Shown here piece after piece: positions 44,901 through 59,790 of a stretch of DNA of 64,000 bases; the stretch's first letter is position 1, and each line of letters opens with the position of its first letter. The translations under genes and the position numbers were made by a program. The notes beneath the pieces were generated by a model that was not told the DNA's origin, ran no database searches, and saw only the letters and a program-made list of their open reading frames with translations. Source of the DNA: Acanthamoeba sp. SK_2022b (lineage: Eukaryota > Discosea > Longamoebia > Acanthamoebidae); contig JANDJZ010000027.1 of NCBI GenBank assembly GCA_027943245.1, positions 1-64,000 on the forward strand, written 5' to 3'.

Positions 44901-47454
44901 CACGGCCATGACTCGACGAAAAAGATGGATAGCTTTGCTGGTACATGTTCTTCCTTTGACTCATCCACTGCGCCAAGATAGCAGCTGTGTCCAGAGCTAA
45001 TCTTCCTTTCTCGCAACAGATATGGACGAGGCGCCGGTCAAGAGCGGTGTCAAGATGGAGAAGATGGGGGGAGAGTTCGTGGAGGGCGGAGCATACCTCT
45101 CGTGGCACCACCTCAACTACTCAGTGTTCGCACGCACCGGTCTCAAGAAGAAGGAGCTCCAGCTTCTGCACGACGTGTCGGGATACGTCAAGCCCGGCAT
45201 GATGCTCGCTCTCATGGTAACTCGCCTTCCCAGAGCAAGCCAACTTCTTAGTTGTTGTGAATCGACACCATCGCTGACAGCATGTGGTGGGTGACACAAA
45301 AGGGATCATCGGGAGCAGGCAAGTCGACGCTGATGGACGTGCTGGCGCGACGCAAGACCGGCGGCAAGATCACGGGCGACGTGCTGGTCAACGGGCGCAA
45401 GACCGACGCCAACCTGTCGCGCATCATCGGCTACGTCGAGCAGCAGGACATCCACGCGCCCACGCAGACCATTTACGAGGCCATCGAGCTCTCTGCTCTC
45501 GTACGCTCCATCCTCCTAAGCCCGCGCGCCTCACCCCCTCCACCTCAGTGGTGTGAGAGAGTGTGCGTAACTCACGATAGGATGATCAACAGTGCCGGTT
45601 GCCAGCAGCGATTCCGGTGGCAGAGAAGAAGAAGTACGCGCGAAGCTTGCTCAAGATTCTCGGACTGGAGAGCATCGCCAACCGGGTGATCGGAGTCAAC
45701 GCAGCTGACGGCATCTCGGCCGATCAGCGCAAGCGGGTGACCATCGGGGTGGAGATGGCTGCCGATCCGGCGATCCTCTTCCTCGATGAGCCCACCTCCG
45801 GTCTCGACTCGTTCGGCGCCGAGCGCGTCATGACTGCCGTGAAGAACATTGCCGGCCGAGGGACATCGGTGGTGTGCACGATCCACCAGCCGTCGGCGAC
45901 GATCTTTGGGATGTTCACGCATCTGTTGTTGCTGAAGAAGGGCGGATTCACGACCTACTTCGGCGAGATCGGCAAGCACGAGGGCGACTACTCGGTTCTG
46001 CTCGACTACTTCTCCCAGATGGGTCACACGATGAAGCCACATCAGAATCCGGCGGAGTTCATTCTGGAGGTCACCGGGGCTGGCATCCCTAAGACCGAAG
46101 TGGGCAACGCTACCGACGAGAAAGTGGAGGATGACCTGGAGATGGGTAAGCGTGGAGAAAACTACTACGTTGACGCCTACAAGCAGTCGCAGTTCTATGC
46201 CGACACCGAGAAGAAGCTTCAGGAGGGCATATTTCCTGCACCGGTACTTGTCTCCCATTCAAATTCTCAGATTAACTCGTGGTTCAAATCATTCGCACAA
46301 ACCAACAGGAACACGTGGACGAGGAGGAGAAGAGCCGATGGCGCAAGATCAAGGAGCGTCTGACGGACCGCTACGCGAGCACCTACCTCCAGCAGTTCAC
46401 GCAGACCATGCGGCGCAGCTTCCTGGCCTACTGGCGCAGTCCCGAGGAGTTCTTGCAGAAGGTGACGGTGCCGCTGGTGCTGGGCGTGGTGATCGGCACC
46501 TACTTCCTTCAGCTCAACGACACCCAGCAAGGCGCCTTCCAGCGCGGCGGTCTCCTCTATTTCTCCATGCTCGTGAGCAACTTGCTTGGCATCCGTACGT
46601 CAGCTCAGTACTTCTTTCACAAAGCTATGTTCAAAAGCTGACGTTGCTCGCCCTAAACAGAGCTGAAGGCAAAGGTGATCCAAGAACGACCGTTCATGTA
46701 TCGTGAACGAGCGTCGCGGACCTACACGTCGCTGGTCTATTTGGCGGGCCTCGTGCTCGTGGAGATTCCGTTCGTGCTCTTCAACACCATCACCTATGTG
46801 TACGCTCTTCTGCCTCTCACTGCTCCCTGAGGCGGCATCTGACTCGGTAGGTGCTGTGCAGAATTCCGGTGTACTTCATCGCAGGGCTCCAGTACGACGC
46901 CGGTCGCTTCTGGATCTTCTTCGCTCTATACTTCCTGGCCAGCCTTCTCTCGATTGCAATCGTCTACGCAATCTGCCTGGCGTCGCCGAACATCACTCTG
47001 GCGAACGCGCTTGCAGCGCTGGTCTTCACGCTGTTCTCCAACTTCGCCGGCTTCCTCATCACCCGAGACAACATTCCAGGCTGGTGGATATGGGCACACT
47101 ATCTTGATCTCGACATGTATGGCATCGAAGCCCTCCTCATCAACGAAGTGGTACGTCCTCTTTCCTCACCCAGTCCCAGGTGAGATGTGGGAACTGACGG
47201 GGCGGGCAACAATGATACAGAAGGGGATGACGCTCAAGTGCTCGGTGCACGAGCTCGTGCGGGTGCCCATCGCGTCGATGCCAGGCACCTTCAAGGACTA
47301 CTGTCCCATCACCACGGGCGAGGCCTTCCTCGAGAGTCTGGGCATGGCGTCCAACAACTTGTTGCGAGACTCGCTGGTCATGCTCGGCTGGTGGATCGCC
47401 CTCATCGTCGCCTGCGCCCTTCTCCTCAAGTTCGTCGTTCATCAAAAGCGTTAG
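41963..47454 (+). CDS. Full-size PDR/ABCG transporter, copy B
   Basis: Fifteen exons: 41963-42790, 42916-43129, 43190-43514, 43588-43894, 43967-44092, 44161-44280, 44382-44556, 44620-44940, 45020-45216, 45303-45500, 45593-46243, 46309-46594, 46661-46799, 46862-47150, 47221-47454; 1,469 aa, normal for full-size PDR proteins. NBD1 (about residues 110-350) has [17 protein letters not shown] and [15 protein letters not shown]1 is about 520-830 and includes [19 protein letters not shown], a typical ABCG segment. NBD2 (about 900-1150) has GSSGAGKST, the degenerate signature ISADQRKRV and [15 protein letters not shown]2 includes [18 protein letters not shown] and [20 protein letters not shown]. Unlike copy A it has no intron after the N-terminus, and its first 45 residues differ. 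It exports unknown, probably hydrophobic, compounds. Confidence 0.93.
42066..47454 (+). repeat. Right arm of a large inverted repeat (PDR copy B)
   Basis: Counterpart of 36034-30521. Homology begins at the EEPRL codons, just inside the first exon, and runs to the stop codon. The arms are separated by about 6 kb holding two unrelated genes. Confidence 0.85.
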
Positions 47455-47676
47455 AGAACTCGCGCAACATTGCATGCGTACAACGCAAGCCCAATAGCCC
47501 CTGGGGGGCTGCCTTCGTTTCGGCGAATGTTGGTGCTGCGGCATTGGTGGCTAAAAATATCAGCGACTGGAAAAATAGCAAAGAAATAATAATCTTGTTT
47601 TTACGCAATCAGAAACAAGTCTTTTCGTTAAACGCCTGCCCCACAACAACAATACACGAACCAGCAAGAGGTGCAC

Positions 47677-51959
<4,283 letters not shown>

Positions 51960-52171
51960 TCGCCCTTCCGTGTACAGCGATTATCCCCCTTGTGGAGACG
52001 TGGTGGAGGGTGCAACGACACAGGTGTAATACATATTTATATTACCATGCAACCCTGGGGGAATTTCGGTTCGTTTTTGTTTTTTTCCTCTATCCATTTC
52101 CCTGATATTTTTAACAGTAACCGGTGCAAGAGGTGGAGGCTTTTTTATTTCTTTAAAAAAAAATCCTGAAG

Positions 52172-53564
52172 ATGGAGACACACCACGAGGACAGGGCGCC
52201 CAGGCTGCGGCATCGTCTCGAGACAGAGGCCTACGTGGCGCAAAAGAAGCGGTGGCCCAAGTTCGGCAAGTTCATTCTCGCGCAGTACACACGTACCAAC
52301 CCTCCCTCCTGTCTCCATCTCCATGTATCGGTGACTGACGGTGACGCGCAGCGGAAGCGATACTGGTGTACCAGGCCTTCAAGCCGGAGATAGGGCGGTA
52401 TGCTGTGACCCATCAGCGCTTCACCGGCTGTCCTCTCTACTCGCCCACGCGCATGACCTGGATTAAGACCAACTTCCTTTGGATGATGTACCGGTGCGTG
52501 GACTCGCCCTGGCCCGCGCTCGAGCCTGATGGATGTCCATCTCACGTACGCGAATCAGGAGCGGGTGGGGCGGCAAGCATAACCAGGAGATGACCCTCGG
52601 GATATGGTACCGGCCTCATATCTCTCCATGTCGGCGAATGGACCTCTCACGACGTGGTGGGCTACGCGTTTTCAGGCTGAAGAGGGAGGCCTTTGACCGG
52701 TACATCTTGCTGGCGTGCAAGAAGGGCGGCACGCAGAGCGACGGGTCTGTTGTGCGTCTGCAGTGGGACCCCGACCACCACCCGAGCGGCGCGGCCGTGA
52801 AGAATCGGCGGGCGATTCAGCTGGGCCTCAAAAACGTCATCAGCTTCGCCAACGGGGACGACATCCTCCGCATCGACGACCTCACCGACTTTGTTGCCCA
52901 TTGCACGCCCAACGACACCTCGTCCCTCGTCACCCCCAAGTAGGCCAGAGCTCACCCTCTCCCCTCTCCCCCAAACTTCGCGAGCTCACCCCGACTCTTT
53001 CAGGGAGGTGGTCTATGAGCCGGAGGACCCTGCCATCATCGCCAACCTGGGCCTCTCGCACGAGGACGAGGTAGGCGCTCTGGTCCTTCCCCCTCTCGTG
53101 CCTCCCGTTGTGCTGATAACCTTGTACCACGGTCTCGCTCCCAAAAAAGGTGCGATCGGAAGCGGGGAAGGAGGTGGCTGCGGCGATGCAGGAGGGCAGG
53201 GCGGTATGGATCAGCTACAAGGGTGGATCGCACGAGCGAAAGCCGCGCGAGGTGAAGCCCCTCCGATGGCAGCCCCACACGGCCAAATCGCTCTTCGTGG
53301 GCCTGTGCGGCTACACGGGCGGCGAGAAGGAGTTCTACGTCCACAACATCCTGGTACGTGAGTTCCTCGGTGTCAGCCCTCAACAAAGAGGGGCTCGATG
53401 CACATACACCCACACTCACACTCCAACAGGAACTGCGCCACGAGTCCTGGACGTTGGAAGCGGACCCTGCGGCGGGAGAAACCAATAAGGAGCGCAAGAG
53501 AAAGGAAAAGAAGAAGCCCACGCCGCGACCAGCTGCTTCCGCCGAGGACGAGGCCAGCGAGTGA
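52172..53564 (+). CDS. DUF4291 protein with C-terminal WYL-like segment
   Basis: Seven exons: 52172-52292, 52352-52493, 52559-52606, 52676-52939, 53004-53070, 53150-53353, 53430-53564; 326 aa. Residues about 40-210 carry the DUF4291 pattern: AILVYQAFKPEIG, MTWIKTNFLWMMYRSGWG, LGIWLKREAFDRYI, VRLQWDPDHHPSG and RRAIQLGL. Splice joins restore these motifs, which supports the model. DUF4291 is mainly bacterial and its function is not established. Exon 6 (about 215-282) reads AVWISYKGG, REVKPLRWQP, KSLFVGLCGY and EFYVHNI. That order resembles a WYL ligand-sensing domain, another mainly bacterial fold; this second call is tentative. The last exon is a Lys/Arg-rich tail, possibly a nuclear signal. 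Bacterial origin followed by intron gain is a likely history. Confidence 0.7.
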
Positions 53565-53648
53565 GAAACAAGCAAAACACCGCCGGCACGATGACCCTGT
53601 GCTCTCCTGTTCGATTGAAAACAAAAATGGCCAGGGAGGGACAAATGG

Positions 53649-56129
53649 TCAAGATGGTGGGCCAGAGACAAGTTTGGTGGCGGCGAGTGTGGCGGGCTTG
53701 ATGCGCTTGGGCTTGAAGAAGACAAGCGGCTCGAAAGAGGCTCCACGCTGGAGCGCCATCTGCTTCCCGAAGTGGCCCGGCATGAAGTTGTTGGACGACA
53801 CTGTAGTCTCCAATAGCCCCATCCTGCCCCAATCGATCACAGTGAGTCACAGAGTAAACCACTCACTGGGAGACACTCACGGCGGAGAGAGGTGGGCTAC
53901 CGCTGATAGGCCGCGGCGACGAGTTCGGAACAGAAGACACCGGAGAGGTCCTCTCCGCTGTTGAGGGACATGGTGCCCCGCACCATCTCCATGAGATTCT
54001 TCTCGTACGGCTTACCATCCATCTGCTTCACAAACGCCGACAAAGCCTCGAGCCCCAGATTGTCGCGCTCAGCCCTACATCGTGAAGTGTGGCACCCCTC
54101 TGATCAGTTATCGTACTGAGGGCCCACTTATCTTTCTTCGCTCTTTTCCTCGCGAAAATGGGAGCGTACTTTAGGCGCCGCAGAGCGATCTTTGCTCCGG
54201 CGTCATAGTAGGCATTGCAGTAGGAGTCTAGGTATTTGGCTACGCGCACGCCCGATGGACAGGACTCGAATATCTGATGCACGACAAAAACCCACCGGGA
54301 GATGAACGCTTATCGTCAGGATAGCATGCCGCCAATCGCGAGCGCCGGCGGCTCGTGGGAGGAGCGCATGTACGCCCAGATACTCGTCGCCATCGCTCTC
54401 CTTGTGCTTGACCACCATGGCCACGTGGTCCCAGGTGCTGCCCGTGCCTACCTTGGTCACCACAGCGCCCATGTGCGTGCAGCTGGCGAAGGTAGCCGTG
54501 CGGGTGAGTTTTCCAGGAGTAAGACTGTAAAGGGAGAAGAGAGTGCACCTGAACAGCAGCAGATCACCGACATTCACACGCAGAGGCATGCTCGCGCACA
54601 GTGGCGTCCCAAAATGGGCAAGGATACCCGTCTGCTCCACACCAAAACGAAGGTCTTAGGCAGGTCTCTAGGGAGAGTCACACGTGTGGACGGCGCATAC
54701 GGAAACTGAGTTGAGTTGCAGTCGTAACCGCAAGAAGCCCGTCCCAGGAGTGGGTGCGTCCTTGCCCGCGCTCCTGAGCGCCACCGGATAGAACCGCGCC
54801 TCGCCTTCGTTCCTGGCTTTGATATCGGATAGCGGTACCCGCAGCTCGCCCTGGCACCGCGCGGGTCAGCTCTCCGCGACTGAAGGAAACTATCTCACAG
54901 GGCTGTGCGTACCAACACGTGTGCCTGATGACTTCCCTTATCGTTGAACACGGTCACATGTAGCTCGCTGCTGTCGCCATCTTCCAAATCGAAGCTACAG
55001 TCTTCGTTCCAGATGCCTGCCATCGCATACGCATTGCGCGGAAACGTCACTGACTTCCTCACGAGATCAAGGACTGGGAGATGCGATGAGGGAAGCGCAT
55101 ACAGCTGGGGGTCCCACGCTTGACCGACGTGACGTAGACGGCACTGCCGACCCGCGCGACGCAGTAGGGATTGATAGCTCCCGCGTTCCTACCAGGAGGC
55201 GCAAGGCCGAGCGCCTCGAGAACTGCGACGTGGAGCGCGGCATGCAGCTGAGTGGCTGTCGATGAAGCGTTGATGCCAAGCCGGAGGACACGTACCAACA
55301 ACGTCGATAATGTTGTGCGACACCTTGCCCTTTTCTCTTTCCTTTGCCTTCTTGTCGGTTTCCTGCTGCTTCCTCTTCTCCTTCTTGGCGTGCTTCTTCT
55401 CCTTCTTGCTCTGTGGCGACGGAACATCTGACGTGAGCGCGTTAGTGCGCGTATATACGACGTGCAGATGAATCGACGTCATTACCGCCACAGACCGCCT
55501 TGGCTTTGCCCTCGTCGCGTGGCCGTCCGCTGCGGAAGAAGACAAAAGGTCAGCGTATGCGACGTGGGTGCTGGAGCCCTACCAGTTGATGGCCATGAGC
55601 GTCAGGCGGACTTGACCAGAAGTGACGTTGGCCAGAGGCACCCAGATCTCCCACTCCACCTCTGGGAGGAAACACCTGACGGTGAGGCGACTTATTGACG
55701 GGCAACTGTTGCAGACGAACCCTCAACGAGGTGGGATAGGCTGATGGTTGCTTCGCCGAGCGGGTCGTCCTTGCTGACCCTGTCCCAGTCGAACACACGC
55801 AAGTGCAGCACGTCGGTGTCCAGGTCCTTGACCGGCAGAACGAAGAGCTCCCCCCACACTGACGGCAAGAGAAATAGGAATTAAACTATGTGGGTGAGTT
55901 ACCTTGCTGGAGGAGGCAAGACCTGGATTAAGAGTCTTGAGAATGGTCTTGCTGCGTAGTGTAGTGCCGTTGAGGGTAAGCAGTCCATAGGGGTCCGAAA
56001 AGCCTGCATCATTTTAATTAAACTGGGAATGTGAACTCGCCCTAGTCAACCAAGGCGAGGCAAACCGTTGGGGTCAGCAGGGATGAGGTTGGTTGCCTCC
56101 ACGAGCTTGATACGCAGCAGCCCCTCCAT
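53649..56129 (-). CDS. C2-C2 protein with permuted papain-like (NlpC/P60-like) C-terminus
   Basis: Minus-strand multi-exon gene from ATG 56129. The first C2 domain is clear: MEGLLRIKLVEATNLIP, GFSDPYGLLTLNG, TILKTLNP, LHLRVFDWDRVSKDDPLGEA. SDPY and WDRVSKDD supply Asp residues for calcium. A Lys-rich linker (KKEKKHAKKEKRK) follows. The second C2-like domain (about 55.3-54.8 kb) starts LHVAVLEALGLAPPG, with INPYCVARVG and FDLEDGDSSELHVTVF; its Asp ligands are weaker. The C-terminal part resembles permuted papain-fold enzymes of the YiiX/LRAT-like group: GDLLLFRC, WDHVAMVV (candidate His), ESCPSGVRV and FCSELVAAAYQR (candidate Cys). Calcium-dependent membrane binding with acyl- or peptidase-type chemistry is inferred. 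It ends at 53649, 84 bp from the convergent DUF4291 gene. Confidence 0.65.
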
Positions 56130-56803
56130 CGTTGTTAATAATTAATTTTTTTTTGAAATTAAAATAAATTATATCATTTATATTATTTGTAGCGTAAAAT
56201 TGTTTTCTCTGAACGGCGTAGTCGGCCACAGACAGCACTACTGATGCTAAAAATAACACCCTGTATGTGGTTCTTTGTACCAAAGAACTGGCCAATGGGA
56301 TCCTCCCCACCCAGCCTATTGACCAATCATTTTCACTGTGAGTTTCCGAAAATAACTGCACCAGTGGACTGTCCTTTGCCATTCGTCCAGGCCTGGAATG
56401 CGGCCAAAAATAGGAGGAATGTTTACAAGGTTTCTCACTGTCTACAAGAAGCCCACTGGACTGTCGTTTTCTGGATTTTATCCCGGTTTGGAGGGGGGCG
56501 ATTCAGCACAAATGATGAAGAGTTTTATTTTCTTTTTTCTGTGTCCTCTGGGCCTGGGGGGGGCGTTGGATAGCAACCCACCGCAGTGATTTCCTTAGCA
56601 ACCAGTTCTGCCATAGCAACAAGTCCTGTATTGCTCTTAACCAGTTTAACTTCATCAGGGGGGGGGGTGTTGAGTTGGGGTGGTCTCAGAAGATACTCAG
56701 TACTCATTGCACTGAAACCTCTTGATGGCTGTATATAAAAAGAAAATAATAGGAGAGAGATAAATATAAAAAGAGAGAGAGAGAGAGAGAGAGGGGAAGA
56801 GAG
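56130..56803. other. AT-rich foreign-looking stretch
   Basis: Begins with an AT-rich block (56130-56210, likely the promoter of the C2 gene). It continues with sequence unlike local coding DNA: poly-G runs (GGGGGGG near 56560 and 56660) and a (GA)n tract near 56774-56793. It contains one copy of a short dispersed repeat (see findings). Short ORFs are not recognised. Confidence 0.45.
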
Positions 56804-57532
56804 ATGCAAGAGAGAGAGGAAGAAGAGGAGGTGATAGAAGTACCTCAAGCACCACCTTGCAAGGCAGTGAGGACCAATGTAACTCTGTTTGACTATGATA
56901 CCATCAAGGAATTCTATGGGAGGTTACAGAGGTGCAATAAACTCACTCTGGGTGCACCACCATATCCAGACCACATGGATTGGTGGGTAGACTGGTGTGT
57001 GTTTGATGTCACCACAGCAGACCTCAACCAAGGCTATGCCTACCACACACCAACAACTCAAGCTGGCAGCAGAGGAAAGTATGTATATCTTTCTCTCAAT
57101 ATTTTTTTTTATATTTTTTCTTCTCTTCCTTTTTTTCATTGAAACAAGATGCACCCCTTAAGGTGGTTATTATGGTGGTTACCTTGGCGACAGGTCCTGT
57201 ATTGCTTACAACATGATGATTTTTCTCGCCCCCCCCCCTCCCCAAGGGGCTGTGGCTCAACACCACCATGCCTGAGCTTCCGTGGAGCCGATTTATTTGG
57301 TGCGCAACTTGCAGCTGTGGAGCAGCTGTTCAACGCACTGCCGCACCTTCACAAGCCACTACCACACAACTACAACGACTTCGAGGCAACCTACAACACC
57401 TACCGCAACATGCCGCGCAAGTGCCCTCGCCTCCAGGTGGCAGGAGAGCCGCAGGCTGAAGGAGGAGGAGAGGAGGAGGCGGCGGCCAGCAGCACTCAAC
57501 CTCCAATGAAGAAAAAGCGCCATGATAATTAA
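56804..57532 (+). CDS. Unrecognised two-exon protein in a mobile-element-like island
   Basis: Model: exons 56804-57078 and 57247-57532 with donor GTATGT and acceptor CCCCAAG; phases fit, 186 aa. The start ATG lies in a GA-rich stretch and gives an acidic head (QEREEEEEVIEVP). The middle is rich in aromatic residues (DHMDWWVDWCVFDV, NQGYAYHTPTTQ). Exon 2 has CLSFRGADLFGAQLAAVEQLF and a tail ending in PPMKKKRHDN, a possible nuclear signal. I do not know the family. The island has the same base composition as the DUF7869 pseudogene at the start of the window, so it may be the C-terminal part or a second protein of such an element. Conservation of phase suggests it is not long dead. Confidence 0.4.
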
Positions 57533-58034
57533 TAAATTGCATGCATTCTATCCACTCCGGTGTCGACACTAGTAACCCTAGCGACGGGTCCAGTAGTGCA
57601 GGCGCTAAAAAAGAAAATTGACAAGAAAACAGACATAGTGGAGATGACACTCATTCTATCTTTCCTGCAAGAAGGATACACAGGAGAAGTGAAGAGGGGC
57701 TGAAAGACTGAAAAGCTAGAGCTGATTCATTGTGGATGATCTCCCACCCCTGGCTCCACTTGTAGATGCATGGGTGGTGGGAATGAAGCCATAGCCAAGT
57801 AGTGGCCATCAGTGATGTTCCCCATGCAAGAAGCGCCTGTTTTAAGCTGTAGGCTCTTGTTCAAGCTGTGGAGGCGAGACGCGTCTCTGGCAGGGCAGAA
57901 AAAAAGCCCATTGGGGCACACCCCTATCTCCGGAACTTTCCTACTGGGCCGGGTCCAGCTCCCGCCGATACCTCTTCCAAAGGCGCCGACATAATAAGCA
58001 TCGCAGCCAGCCACCAACAAGCATTCACTACACC
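57533..58034. other. Intergenic region before the reductase gene
   Basis: The first part continues the foreign-looking island and holds a copy of the short dispersed repeat near 57570. The last 100-150 bp, GC-rich with a CCACCAAC stretch, should contain the promoter of the gene at 58035. Confidence 0.4.
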
Positions 58035-59526
<1,492 letters not shown>

Positions 59527-59790
59527 AGCAAACCCTTAAGGGGTAGGAGCAGCCGAGTAGAACTTTGTTGATTCTTTCCTGCAAGCACGCTTTCTCTTTT
59601 CACCTCCGCCACTGGCTCCATCAAGCCAGGTACAAAGGAAAGAACTTTAAGAACAGGTACAGCCAGAAAACCTGTCTTGTCGTCCTAACGGGACCACTTT
59701 ACATGTAAGTTGGTTCCTACTGTGCCTTTATTATAGCCGAGTGTTCCAAGAAAGGGACCACTCTCCCGCGTTGGCTCGCTGGTGGTTTGC

